Shown: positions 18,995 to 27,670, counted from the stretch's first letter. The stretch is 37,128 nt of DNA from Leptolyngbyaceae cyanobacterium T60_A2020_046 (GCA_015272155.1 JACYME010000018.1:1-37128); one strand, 5' to 3'. Numbers and translations: made by a program. Notes: a model not told the origin generated them from the sequence alone.

Positions 18995-20854
18995 ATGACC
19001 CTCGCCACCCCCACTTCCCAGCCGGGTGCAGATCGCCGGAGCGACTGGCGGTTATTTCTGCGCCTGTGGCCCTACATTCGCGCCCAGCAGCGATCGCTGT
19101 GGCTGCCCTTAGCGCTACTGTTGCCCCTGTCCCTTGCCAACGCCCTGCAACCGATTTTGATTGGTCAGGCGATCTCCCTCATTCGCCAAGAACCCGTCGC
19201 CGCCTTTTTAGAAGGGCGCACCCTGCAAAGCGGGCTTAACATTTTAGTGGGTTTGCTGCTGGTCACCGTCACCGTGCGTCTGGCCCTAGATGGCTGGCAA
19301 AGCTACCTGGTGCAGCGGGTGGGCCAGCGCATCACCGCCAACATTCGCAATGACCTATTTGCCCACGTCACCTCGTTGGCGGTGCGGTTTTTTGATAACA
19401 CCCCCGTTGGCAAGCTGATCACCCGCCTCACCAGCGACGTGGATGCCCTGGGGGATGTGTTTTCCACCGGAGCCGTGGGAATCGTCAGCGATCTGTTTTC
19501 CATTGGCGTTATCGCCGTCACTATGTTTTTGCTGCAATGGCAGTTGGCGCTGTTGCTGATGGCGATGCTGGTGCCGATTACCTGGCTGATCATTTACTTT
19601 CAGCAGCAGTATCGCAAAGCGAACTATCGCGCCCGCGAAAAACTGTCAGAACTCAACGCGATACTGCAAGAAAACATTGTGGGCATTAACGTAGTGCAGA
19701 TTTTCCGGCGCGAACGCTTTAACGCTGAGCTGTTCCGCAAGACGAACCAGCACTACATTGATGCCGTGGATAAAACGATTTTCCATGACTCGGCGGTGTC
19801 GGCCACGCTGGAGTGGATTGCCTTGGTGGCGATCGCGGGCGTTCTGTGGCTGGGGGGCTGGCTGATTTTGCAAGATGCGCTGACCTTCGGGGCGTTGGCG
19901 TCCTTCATCCTCTTTGCCCAACGCTTGTTTGATCCCCTGCGTCAGTTTGCGGATAAGTTCACCTCCATTCAGGCAGGGTTTACAGCGGTCGAGCGCATCA
20001 CCGATTTGTTTAACGTGTCGGTTGAAATTCGTGACCCCGAGGCTGATCGACGGCAGGTGTCTTCGCCCAAATTCATTCGCCGTTCTGGCCAAAATGCGAC
20101 TGCGGCGGTCGAGCGGCCCGCGATCGCCGCCGAAATCCAGTTTCAGCACGTTTGGTTTGGCTACAAGCCCAACGACCCCGTCCTAAAGGATTTGGATTTC
20201 ACCATTCACCCCGGCGAAAAGGTTGCCCTGGTGGGGCCAACGGGCGCAGGCAAAAGTTCCATCATTCGCCTACTCTGCCGCCTCTACGACGTGACCCAGG
20301 GCGAGATTTTGCTGGATGGCATCAACATTCGCGACCTGCCCCAGGCAGAATTGCGGCACCGCATGGCCGTGATTTTGCAGGACGGCTTTCTCTTTGCCGG
20401 AGATGTGAAGGGCAACATCACCCTGGGCGAAGATTATTCGCTAGAGGCAGTGAGGCGGGCAGCGCAACAGACCAACGTCGCACCCTTTATTGAGGCGTTG
20501 CCCCAGGGCTACGACACGGTTCTGCGCGAGCGGGGCACCAACCTCTCGGGCGGGCAAAAGCAGCTCTTGGCCTTTGCGCGGGCGGCCATTCGTAACCCTG
20601 GCATCCTGATTTTGGATGAGGCGACGGCCAACCTGGATGTGGGCACCGAGGCGCTGATCCAGGAGGCTTTGGAGCATTTGCTGCGCGATCGCACCGCCAT
20701 CATCATCGCCCACCGTCTGTCTACCATCCGCAATGTGGACCGCATCCTCGTCCTCAAACAGGGCGCACTGGTCGAGCAGGGCAGCCACGACGAACTCCTA
20801 GCCCGCAATGGCCTCTACGCCAGCCTCTATCGCCTACAAATGCTGGAACAGTAG
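18995..20854 (+). CDS. ABC exporter, fused permease/ATPase
   Basis: This 619-residue half-transporter has an N-terminal six-helix type-I exporter domain (to about 340) and a C-terminal ATPase. Walker A is GPTGAGKSS near 413-421, the Q-loop VILQDGFLFAGDVKGNI, the signature LSGGQKQLLAFARA near 516-529, Walker B ILILDEAT near 537-544, and the H-loop [10 protein letters not shown]. It would work as a homodimer or with another half-transporter. The substrate cannot be told from sequence; similarity is to the MsbA/MdlB lipid-drug group. The ATG at 18995 fits the start of a basic cytoplasmic tail. A second, different half-transporter lies at 29807-31573; they are too far apart to assume pairing. Confidence 0.92.
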   Translation: MTLATPTSQPGADRRSDWRLFLRLWPYIRAQQRSLWLPLALLLPLSLANALQPILIGQAISLIRQEPVAAFLEGRTLQSGLNILVGLLLVTVTVRLALDGWQSYLVQRVGQRITANIRNDLFAHVTSLAVRFFDNTPVGKLITRLTSDVDALGDVFSTGAVGIVSDLFSIGVIAVTMFLLQWQLALLLMAMLVPITWLIIYFQQQYRKANYRAREKLSELNAILQENIVGINVVQIFRRERFNAELFRKTNQHYIDAVDKTIFHDSAVSATLEWIALVAIAGVLWLGGWLILQDALTFGALASFILFAQRLFDPLRQFADKFTSIQAGFTAVERITDLFNVSVEIRDPEADRRQVSSPKFIRRSGQNATAAVERPAIAAEIQFQHVWFGYKPNDPVLKDLDFTIHPGEKVALVGPTGAGKSSIIRLLCRLYDVTQGEILLDGINIRDLPQAELRHRMAVILQDGFLFAGDVKGNITLGEDYSLEAVRRAAQQTNVAPFIEALPQGYDTVLRERGTNLSGGQKQLLAFARAAIRNPGILILDEATANLDVGTEALIQEALEHLLRDRTAIIIAHRLSTIRNVDRILVLKQGALVEQGSHDELLARNGLYASLYRLQMLEQ

Positions 20855-20926
20855 CGTTTAAGCTCAGAGGTTGAATCCCTCAGTCCGATGAATGCTGCCA
20901 CGCTGACCAGACCAGGATGGAGCCCT

Positions 20927-21379
20927 TTACGAATCAGCGGCAGCATCAGCGGCAGCATCTTCCCGTGAGGCTTGTACCCCGGCTTCAATGTCATCCAAGG
21001 TTTTGATGACCAATCGTTTGGCCTCTAGCTCCCAGCCCCACTTTTGCACTTGAAAGGCGACGTAAAATCCGACGCCAGTGGCAATCAGGTCGAGGGGTTG
21101 CTGAAACGAAATCCCAAAGAGTAGCCCTAATCCGCCGATGCCCCAAAAGGGCAGGGCGACGGTTTGGCGATTCTCTTCGACGAGCTTGGCCAGGAAGTTT
21201 TTGGGAATCTCGGCTTCGACTTGGGCGCGTATAGCCTTTTGCTCGGGGTAGGGCACGGCAAAGCTGAACTTGCGCCGCAATTTCTCAATTTTGCGGGCGT
21301 CGGTGCTGTATTCCGTCAGCTCATCCTCGGCCATGCGAATGAGCTGAGCTGCTTTATCTGTCATGGCAAAATCTGTCAT
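20927..21379 (-). CDS. Small membrane protein, conserved-looking hypothetical
   Basis: I do not recognise this 150-residue protein. It has a helical charged N-terminal half (KAAQLIRMAEDELTEYSTD, KIEKLRRKFSF), two adjacent hydrophobic segments at about 75-91 and 95-110 forming a hairpin, and a charged C-terminus ending in an Ala/Asp-rich tail (REDAAADAAADS). The frame is open upstream to 21613, but that part is unlike protein and would run into the MATE promoter region. The ATG at 21377-21379 has AGGA 8 nt upstream. A 15-bp tandem duplication at the 5' end repeats the start (MTDFAMTDK), offering a second ATG at 21364. It is divergent from the MATE transporter gene. Confidence 0.6.
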   Translation of the reverse strand: MTDFAMTDKAAQLIRMAEDELTEYSTDARKIEKLRRKFSFAVPYPEQKAIRAQVEAEIPKNFLAKLVEENRQTVALPFWGIGGLGLLFGISFQQPLDLIATGVGFYVAFQVQKWGWELEAKRLVIKTLDDIEAGVQASREDAAADAAADS

Positions 21380-21590
21380 GGCAAATCCTGTCCCGGTTGA
21401 GCCAAATGATTTTCTCTTATTACGGTAGGGCGTAAGGGGACGAAATTCCAAGCGGAGCCGCACAAGTGCCAAGGGATGGGTCATGCTGGGGAGGGTCGCG
21501 ATCGCCGCTGCCGATAATGGTGCGGTGATTTTTAGTGGAGCGCGATCGCCCTTCATCCTCATTTCAGCGTAATCGTTACGACAGTACCCC

Positions 21591-22985
21591 ATGACCTCAG
21601 CAGTATTGCCCACCCGCTTGCGGGATGAAGCACGGGCCTTTCTTCAACTCGCGATTCCCCTTGCCAGCGCCCAGGTTGCCCAGGCCATGACCGGGTTTGT
21701 CGATACGGTGATGATGGGCTGGCTGGGCCAAACAGCGCTGGCCTCCGGGGGGCTGGCGGCGATGGTGTTTCTCTCCTTTTTGGTGGTGAGCACGGGGGTG
21801 GTGTCGAGCGTCAGCCCCCTCGTGGCGGAAGCCTATGGAGCCCAGCAGCCCTTGCGGGTCGGGTTGGTGGCGCGGCAGGGAAGCTGGTTGGCCGTGCTGC
21901 TGACCGTGCCGCAGTTTCCTATCATGGGTCATCTGGATGGGGTGATGGTGCGCCTGGGGCAAGATCCAGCGGTGGTGGCCCAGATGACAACCTATTTAGA
22001 CATCATCCGCTGGGGGCTGCTGCCCGCGTTGCTCTTTGCGGTGTTGCGGGGGGTAGTGTCTTCGCTGTCGCAGGCGCGGGCCATCATGGTGATCGTAGTG
22101 GTGGCAAATTTGCTGAATGTAGTGTGGAACTACATTTTTGCCTTTGGCAAGCTGGGGCTGCCAGCGATGGGCCTAGCGGGGTTGGCACTGGCCAGCGCGA
22201 TCGCCCATTGGCTCATGTTTCTCGCATTGCTGGGCTACATTCTCTGGCGGCGGGTAGACAAATTCAGCGCCTATCGATTTTTTGATCAGCTCCATCGGGT
22301 TGATCTGCGGATGCTGCGGCGGCTGACGGGGCTGGGCTGGCCGATTGGGGTGGCGACGCTGCTGGAGCAAGGGCTCTTTCTGGTGATGACATTGTTTATG
22401 GGGGCGCTGGGCACGTCGTTTTTGGCGGCGCATCAGTTGGCGCTGCAAACGGTGACGGTCATTTTTATGGTGCCGCTGGCGATGTCAAATACAGCCACGA
22501 TTCGGGTGGGGCAATGGTTTGGCCGTCGAGACTGGGCTGGAATCAGGCGGGCTGCGATCGCGAGCACGGGCTGCACAGCAGCATTTATGGCGCTGACAAT
22601 GGTGCTGCTGCTCGTCTTTCCCCGCGTCATCATCGGGTTCTACATTGATGTCAACGACCCGAGCAATGCTGACCTGATTCAGGCGGGGGTGGCCTTGCTG
22701 ATGGTGGCGGGCTATGGGCAGGTGCTGGATGGCGTGCAGCGTACCCTCAACGGTGTGTTGCATGGGTTGCAAGATACCCGCGCGCCGATGGTAATTGGCA
22801 CCCTGGGCTATTGGGGGGTGGGCATGACGACGAGCTATTGGCTGGGCTTTCACACGCCCCTGGCAGGTGTCGGGGTGTGGCTGGGATCTTACGTGGGGCT
22901 GGCGGTGGCTGCGATCGCGCTCCTCTGGCGCTTTTCCACCCTAATGCCGCGCAAGGAGTGCCGGGGTGAAAGGGGCACGGGGTAA
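21591..22985 (+). CDS. MATE-family efflux transporter
   Basis: This 464-residue inner-membrane transporter of the multidrug and toxic compound extrusion family (NorM type) exports cationic compounds using a sodium or proton gradient. It begins with FLQLAIPLASAQVAQAMTGF and VDTVMMGWLGQTALASGGLA, the family's first two helices. Twelve hydrophobic segments can be counted in two related halves, the second starting at LTGLGWPIGVATLLEQGLF. The C-terminus (MPRKECRGERGTG) is short and charged. Length is typical. The substrate is unknown. It stands alone, divergent from a small membrane protein. Confidence 0.94.
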   Translation: MTSAVLPTRLRDEARAFLQLAIPLASAQVAQAMTGFVDTVMMGWLGQTALASGGLAAMVFLSFLVVSTGVVSSVSPLVAEAYGAQQPLRVGLVARQGSWLAVLLTVPQFPIMGHLDGVMVRLGQDPAVVAQMTTYLDIIRWGLLPALLFAVLRGVVSSLSQARAIMVIVVVANLLNVVWNYIFAFGKLGLPAMGLAGLALASAIAHWLMFLALLGYILWRRVDKFSAYRFFDQLHRVDLRMLRRLTGLGWPIGVATLLEQGLFLVMTLFMGALGTSFLAAHQLALQTVTVIFMVPLAMSNTATIRVGQWFGRRDWAGIRRAAIASTGCTAAFMALTMVLLLVFPRVIIGFYIDVNDPSNADLIQAGVALLMVAGYGQVLDGVQRTLNGVLHGLQDTRAPMVIGTLGYWGVGMTTSYWLGFHTPLAGVGVWLGSYVGLAVAAIALLWRFSTLMPRKECRGERGTG

Positions 22986-23068
22986 GGCGGGATCAAAATA
23001 TCCTCGGCTTGCGTCCATTCCTTTTGGGCTTAGGTATTCTTAAAGCCGTGAGCGTGAGGCAAAGCGCA

Positions 23069-23635
23069 ATGGTAAAACAACGATTTCACGGGTTCTTCCC
23101 CGGAATGGGGCTGGCGATCGCGACTGGGTTAGGACTGTGGGCGGCTCCAGCGATCGCCGATGGGATGCCCGGCGGGGTTCCCCTACAAAGCACCCCCCAA
23201 TCGGGCGAAACCGCTCCTGCGGCCAATGCTGAAGCCTACACCCGTGCCATGCAAATTGGCTACGACGCCACCGAACGCAGCGACTACCAAACGGCGCTGA
23301 TCAACTTTCGGCGGGCCTTAGAGGCGCGACCGGGCGATCGCTACGCCCAAGCTGCGATCGCCAACGTTGAATCCTACCTCGCTCGTCAGCGCCGCGAGGC
23401 AGAAATTCGCGCCTATTTGGGCACGCTACGCACCCGCCTCACCGAAGCTGTGGAAAGCCGCGACTGGGCCTGTGCTGCTTCCACTGTGGATGAGTTGATT
23501 ACCTACACGCCCCCCAATTCTTTGGCGCGATCGGAACTGGTGGTCTATCGTGGCGAGATCACCGGCTTTTTGGACGCGCGTGACAGCCTAGAGCAGTGGT
23601 CTACGGTCTGCTCGGCGGATTTTTTAGCGGGCTAA
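23069..23635 (+). CDS. Secreted TPR-like protein
   Basis: This 188-residue protein has a clear signal peptide: a basic MVKQRFHGF, a hydrophobic core (MGLAIATGLGLWAAPAIA) and a likely cut after AIA before DGMPGG. The mature part contains a TPR-like unit around EAYTRAMQIGYDATERSDYQ and ALINFRRALEARPGDRYAQA, followed by a helical region (YLARQRREAEIRAYLGTLRT) and two cysteines (ACAAST, TVCSAD) that could form a disulfide. The function is unknown; the periplasm or lumen is the likely site. The frame extends to a TTG at 23009, but the ATG at 23069 puts the signal peptide at the terminus. It is preceded by the MATE gene with an 83-bp gap. Confidence 0.75.
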   Translation: MVKQRFHGFFPGMGLAIATGLGLWAAPAIADGMPGGVPLQSTPQSGETAPAANAEAYTRAMQIGYDATERSDYQTALINFRRALEARPGDRYAQAAIANVESYLARQRREAEIRAYLGTLRTRLTEAVESRDWACAASTVDELITYTPPNSLARSELVVYRGEITGFLDARDSLEQWSTVCSADFLAG

Positions 23636-23761
23636 GTCCAACCGATACCGTCAGATAGGGGCATGTTAAATCATCTATGGCGGCTGCCGCGATCGCGCCC
23701 ACACCCGTTATGATTCAGGCATTCAGATGCACCGTGTTGGTGCCCTTGCGGGGTGTAATTG

Positions 23762-24001
23762 ATGGTTGCGAATTCCGATGATGATCGTCAGGTACAGGCC
23801 GAAGATCCGGCCCACCTCTCAAACCTGCGATCGCTCATTGAGCGAGTCATGGCAGACGGCAAAATTTCCCGCGAAGAAGCCCTCCAAATTCGCGAAGCCC
23901 TCTTTGCCGACGGCCAACTCACCCCCGACGAGCTGGACGTCGTCCGCACCGCCATGAGAGCCCACCTCGGGGATGGGCATCTAGAGTTCGATTGGGATTA
24001 A
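23762..24001 (+). CDS. Small acidic protein preceding glgX
   Basis: This 79-residue protein is acidic, soluble and not assigned to a family. It carries two similar short units, MADGKISREEALQIREALF and FADGQLTPDELDVVRTAM, each with the pattern DGx(I/L)(S/T)xxE. They resemble half EF-hand or TerB-like helix-loop-helix elements, but calcium binding is not shown. A TTG lies one codon upstream (23759); the ATG at 23762 is preferred. The stop is only 3 nt before glgX, so the two are almost certainly co-translated. A role linked to glycogen breakdown is inference from position alone. Confidence 0.65.
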   Translation: MVANSDDDRQVQAEDPAHLSNLRSLIERVMADGKISREEALQIREALFADGQLTPDELDVVRTAMRAHLGDGHLEFDWD

Positions 24002-24004
24002 ATC

Positions 24005-26095
24005 ATGGGGCGTGTCGTCCTTCCAGGCAATAGCTATCCCCTCGGGGCCACCATCTATCACGACGGCGTCAACTTCTGCGTGTACTCACAACACGCCACC
24101 GGCATCGACCTACTCTTGTTCGATGCCCCCGATGCCCCCTATCCCGCCGAAACCATCCACCTCGACCCCCGTTGCCACCGCTCCTTTAACTACTGGCATG
24201 TGTTTGTATCGGGTTTGGGTGCCGGCCAAGTCTATGCCTACCGCGCCGCTGGCCCCTACCGCCCAGAAGAAGGGCACCGCTTTGACCCCAGCAAGGTGCT
24301 GCTTGATCCCTACGCCTTGGCCGTAGTTGGGCAAGACACCTACGATCGCCAGGCCGCCTGCCATCCCGGCGAAAATTCCCCCACCGCGCTGCGCAGCGTG
24401 GTGGTCGATCACCGCGCCTACGACTGGGAAGACGACACCCCGCCCGAAGTCCCCTACGCCAGCACCGTCATCTATGAAATGCATGTCGGTGGCTTTACCC
24501 GCCACCCGAGCTCCGGCGTCCCCCCTCACAAACGCGGCACCTTCGCTGGCGTCATCGAAAAAATTCCCTACCTCAAATCCCTGGGCGTCACCGCCGTTGA
24601 ACTGTTGCCCATCCACGCCTTTGACGAACGCGACGCCCCCCTTGGCCTCAGCAACTATTGGGGCTATAGCACGATCGCCTTCTTTGCCCCCCACTACGGC
24701 TACAGTTCTCGAAAAGATCCCCTCGGGCCAGTCTACGAATTTCGCGACATGGTGAAAGCCCTGCACCGCGAAGGCATTGAGGTGATCCTAGACGTGGTGT
24801 TTAACCACACTGCCGAGGGCGACCACCGGGGGCCAACCCTCTCCTTTCGCGGCCTCGACAACCTCACCTATTACATTCTTGAAGATGACGACAACACCCG
24901 CTATGCCAACTACAGCGGCTGCGGCAACACCGTCAAAGCACATCATGCCGTCGTCGGTCGCTTTATTCTCGATTGCCTGCGCTATTGGGTCGCCGAGATG
25001 CATGTGGATGGGTTTCGGTTTGACCTCGCTTCGGTGATGTCGCGTGACAAGGCGGGCACGCCCCTGGAGGATCCGCCCATTATTTGGACGATTGAGTCTG
25101 ACCCGATTTTGGCCCGTACAAAGCTGATTGCAGAGGCTTGGGATGCGGCGGGGCTGTATCAGGTCGGGTCATTTATTGGCGATCGCTTTGCGGAATGGAA
25201 TGGCCCCTTTCGTGACGACGTGCGCCGCTTTGTCAGAGGCGACAACGGCACCGTGGATAAGCTAGCCTCGCGCATTCTCGCCAGCCCCGACATTTTTGTG
25301 GAAGATCCCGATCGCGAAACCAATCGCAGCATCAATTTTGTGACCTGCCACGACGGATTTACCCTCAGCGATGTCGTATCCTACAACCGCAAACACAACG
25401 CCGCCAATGGGGAACACAATCGCGATGGGAGTGACGCCAATTTCAGTTGGAATTGCGGCGAAGAAGGCCCGACCCAACGCGCAGAAATTGTGGCGTTGCG
25501 GCAGCGGCAAGCGAAAAATTTACTCACCATTTTGCTCATGTCCCAAGGCACGCCAATGCTGCTGATGGGGGATGAAGTTTTGCGTACCCAAAAGGGCAAT
25601 AACAACGCCTATTGCCAAAACAATCCCCTCGCATGGTTTGACTGGGATGATTTGGAGCGCAATCGCGACTTTTGGCGGTTTACTCGCGACGCGATCGCCC
25701 TCATCCAAAACCTAAAGTTGTTCCAGCAAACCAACTGGCTCACGGTGACAGATCAGTTTACCAATGTCCCCCACATCATTTGGCACGGCGTCACCCTCAA
25801 TAAGCCGGATTGGAGCGACTACTCCCACAGTCTGGCTTTTACGCTGCATCACCCCGCCGCCAAGGAAGAACTCCATGTGATGCTCAACGCCTACTGGGAG
25901 CCGCTCACCTTTGAGTTACCCAATCCGCATCCCCATACGCGCTGGCACCGCATTATCGACACCGCCCGCCCAGCACCTGAAGACATGGTGCTGCCCAGCC
26001 GCAGCATTGAGATCACGATGCCGACCTACACCGTTGACGCGCGATCAAGCGTCGTGCTGATGGCCCTGACTGCCCCCACAACGGATGTCGTTTGA
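24005..26095 (+). CDS. glgX: Glycogen debranching enzyme, isoamylase type
   Basis: GlgX hydrolyses alpha-1,6 branch linkages of limit-dextrin side chains during glycogen breakdown. The 696-residue protein has an N-terminal CBM48-like domain (PGNSYPLGATIYHDGVNFCV) and a GH13 catalytic barrel. Conserved region I is DVVFNHT (263-269). The nucleophile is D340 in GFRFDLASV, the acid/base E377 in LIAEAWDAAG, and the transition-state stabiliser D450 in TCHDGFTL. A C-terminal beta domain follows. Length is typical. The ATG at 24005 follows the small acidic gene by 3 nt. The 300 bp downstream are non-coding. It complements pgm at the left end in glycogen use. Confidence 0.96.
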   Translation: MGRVVLPGNSYPLGATIYHDGVNFCVYSQHATGIDLLLFDAPDAPYPAETIHLDPRCHRSFNYWHVFVSGLGAGQVYAYRAAGPYRPEEGHRFDPSKVLLDPYALAVVGQDTYDRQAACHPGENSPTALRSVVVDHRAYDWEDDTPPEVPYASTVIYEMHVGGFTRHPSSGVPPHKRGTFAGVIEKIPYLKSLGVTAVELLPIHAFDERDAPLGLSNYWGYSTIAFFAPHYGYSSRKDPLGPVYEFRDMVKALHREGIEVILDVVFNHTAEGDHRGPTLSFRGLDNLTYYILEDDDNTRYANYSGCGNTVKAHHAVVGRFILDCLRYWVAEMHVDGFRFDLASVMSRDKAGTPLEDPPIIWTIESDPILARTKLIAEAWDAAGLYQVGSFIGDRFAEWNGPFRDDVRRFVRGDNGTVDKLASRILASPDIFVEDPDRETNRSINFVTCHDGFTLSDVVSYNRKHNAANGEHNRDGSDANFSWNCGEEGPTQRAEIVALRQRQAKNLLTILLMSQGTPMLLMGDEVLRTQKGNNNAYCQNNPLAWFDWDDLERNRDFWRFTRDAIALIQNLKLFQQTNWLTVTDQFTNVPHIIWHGVTLNKPDWSDYSHSLAFTLHHPAAKEELHVMLNAYWEPLTFELPNPHPHTRWHRIIDTARPAPEDMVLPSRSIEITMPTYTVDARSSVVLMALTAPTTDVV

Positions 26096-26395
26096 TGCGT
26101 CTGCAAGGTGCGCGCGATCGCGTCGATTCCTCGATTTCCCCATCCCGAGCGGGCTTGACATCACGTAAGGTTAAGCCCTTTCCGAATAAAACCTTAAGGG
26201 TTATTCATTTTTGAAGGTGCCCTTGGTACTTTTGGGATGATTTCACGACCCTAGGCAACGCGAAAATTTGGGTGATATCTCAGGGGATTTCTAGGGAGAT
26301 GCGGTCAAAAACCTCTTCCTCTGAAAGCAGCATTCTGTTGCAGGATGTTTAGGGTTTCGCAAAAGCACCCAGGGTCAGTATCAAAGAGATGAAAT
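26096..26395. other. Intergenic region after glgX
   Basis: I see no gene in these 300 bp. A weak imperfect inverted repeat (AGCCCTT near 26173 with AAGGGTT near 26197) could end the glgX transcript. The region becomes AT-richer toward the DUF4282 gene, whose promoter it should contain. Confidence 0.4.
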
Positions 26396-26704
26396 ATGGC
26401 TAACAACAACGGCAGCTTTTTCTCCGGTCTTTTCGACTTCACGTTTACAAAGTTTATCACCACAAAAATCATTTCGGTGATTTACATCATTGCAATGGTT
26501 CTGACTGGGCTTGGCTCCCTCATCTTTGCCTTTACTGGCTTTGCCAACAACTTTGGCAGCGGCATTCTCACCTTTATTCTTGCCCCAATTATCTTCTTCC
26601 TTGGTATCCTCTACTGGCGGATAATTTTAGAGATAATTATTGTGGCCTTCAAAACAGCCGAAAATACGCGCCAAACCGCAGAGAACACTCGCAACCTCGG
26701 TTGA
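26396..26704 (+). CDS. DUF4282 membrane protein
   Basis: This 102-residue protein is recognised as DUF4282: FFSGLFDFTFTKFITTKIIS at the start, two membrane helices (about 25-48 and 55-80, GILTFILAPIIFFLGILYW), and a conserved tail LEIIIVAFKTAENTRQTAEN. The family is widespread, small and of unknown function. The ATG at 26396 follows GAGATGAAAT, giving a modest ribosome-binding site. It is AT-richer than neighbouring genes, partly because of its hydrophobic codons. Its TGA overlaps a TTG that opens the next frame. Confidence 0.88.
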   Translation: MANNNGSFFSGLFDFTFTKFITTKIISVIYIIAMVLTGLGSLIFAFTGFANNFGSGILTFILAPIIFFLGILYWRIILEIIIVAFKTAENTRQTAENTRNLG

Positions 26705-26940
26705 TATCTGGCTCCGGCAACTCCACCAGTTGGACAACGACATACCGTTTAGAGCCTACCGAGGTTCCCCCGAGAAATCTTGGGGCACACAATTGGTGGG
26801 CTTTGTATCGTGTCAGTTGGGAACAAGAGGTGGAAATTCTGGCTAAGTTGCGTCAATTATCCCCAGCACGGTTACTTCAGATTGAGGAGTACATCGACTT
26901 TCTGCTGCAAAAAGATGCAGTAGGTCGAAAAAGTGCATGA
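26701..26940 (+). CDS. DUF2281-like small ORF
   Basis: A frame of up to 79 residues starts at a TTG overlapping the DUF4282 stop (TTGA). Only its C-terminal part looks like a protein family: EVEILAKLRQLSPARLLQIE followed by EYIDFLLQKD. This resembles the N-terminal helix pair of DUF2281 proteins, which often act as antitoxin-like partners of PIN toxins. The first 37 residues (ISGSGNSTSW...) look like non-coding sequence read through, and no ATG exists in frame. It may be a decayed gene joined to the DUF4282 transcript, or may start at an internal TTG near 26803. No toxin gene follows. Confidence 0.35.
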   Translation: MISGSGNSTSWTTTYRLEPTEVPPRNLGAHNWWALYRVSWEQEVEILAKLRQLSPARLLQIEEYIDFLLQKDAVGRKSA

Positions 26941-27083
26941 TCACTAAATGCACAGGCAGGGGCAAAAGCTGCCATCTCTCTGGCTCAGCACTGCTCCAGA
27001 TACCCAGTGCCCATATTCTGCCTTAAGGGATCACAGCGACGTCGGATAACAGTCAACTCTGGTTTGTCGTTGAAACCGAAGAG

Positions 27084-27413
27084 GTGGAAGAAACCAAGCA
27101 GGTCAAAGGCATACGCGGTGGGGAAGATGTGGGCGGTGGCTTTGGTGAGGCGGAACTGGTAAAACAGGTCAAAACCCTGGCAAAACGCCAGCGGGTTTCC
27201 CTTGATGCCCAGGCCCTGAAAGCCCAGATCAGCAGCATGTTGGCGATTATAGATGAGGTCTATAGCGAAGCCAACACCCGCACCGGGTTGCGCCTGGACG
27301 ACGTGGAACTATCGGTTGAAATCAACGCCGAGGGGCAAATCAGCATTGTCGGCAACGGTGGCAAGCTGGGCAACTCTGGCGGCATGACCCTGAAATTTAC
27401 GCGCCCGCAGTAG
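27084..27413 (+). CDS. Pepco-domain-like small protein, start uncertain
   Basis: The 109-residue frame ends with RTGLRLDDVELSVEINAEGQ and ISIVGNGGKLGNSGGMTLKF, which I recognise as the Pepco (peptidase-co-occurring) type of domain, related to the trypsin-co-occurring domains of predicted effector-associated systems. The annotated start is a GTG at 27084, but the same frame continues upstream without a stop to 27027 and encodes SDNSQLWFVVETEE, which looks like the missing first strand of the domain. No ATG, GTG or TTG exists in that extension; an ACG stands at 27039, where homologues would be expected to have the start, with AAGGGA 8 nt before it. The start is therefore either non-canonical or lost. 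No protease or caspase gene is adjacent. Confidence 0.55.
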   Translation: MEETKQVKGIRGGEDVGGGFGEAELVKQVKTLAKRQRVSLDAQALKAQISSMLAIIDEVYSEANTRTGLRLDDVELSVEINAEGQISIVGNGGKLGNSGGMTLKFTRPQ

Positions 27414-27491
27414 AGCAATCCGTCGGGCAGTTAGGGGCGGATTTGTAAGCGTTCAACGGCGGCGATCGCGAAGGTGCGCGGTTCACAGTTT

Positions 27492-27535
27492 GGGCGTTGC
27501 TGCATCTGGGAATGAACGCTCCCGAGCCCCTCACC
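27492..27535 (-). repeat. 44-bp dispersed intergenic repeat, copy 1
   Basis: The minus strand here matches the plus strand at 34101-34144 over 44 bp with two mismatches; the core GGTGAGGGGCTCGGGAGCGT is identical. It lies between the Pepco-like gene and the SLH gene. The flanks (GAGGC-GGGGAAA-GCCTC just to the right) are also hairpin-prone, as in intergenic REP- or MITE-like elements. Confidence 0.85.
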
Positions 27536-27670
27536 ATTAGCCCCTCCGAGGCGGGGAAAGCCTCTGGCAAAGAATCGGCTTTGGCTCAGTCCTTGAAAAA
27601 ACCGGGGCTCGCGCCGTCCTGTACCGATGCGGGCGTGCCCTGATACGCTGCGTTATTCCTCTATCGCTGA

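Noticed and set aside
20855-20926. tRNA-like T-loop (GGTTGAATCCC)
   Set aside because: No acceptor stem, anticodon arm or CCA context around it; similar chance matches occur elsewhere (for example near 33208).
22173-22853. Minus-strand frames inside the MATE gene
   Set aside because: Gln/His-rich shadows of a membrane protein gene; no homology.
2182-27413. Possible dispersed conflict or defence system made of Uma2, DUF4282, DUF2281-like and Pepco-like genes
   Set aside because: The genes are not clustered with each other or with any protease, NTPase or toxin, so they do not form a system in this window.
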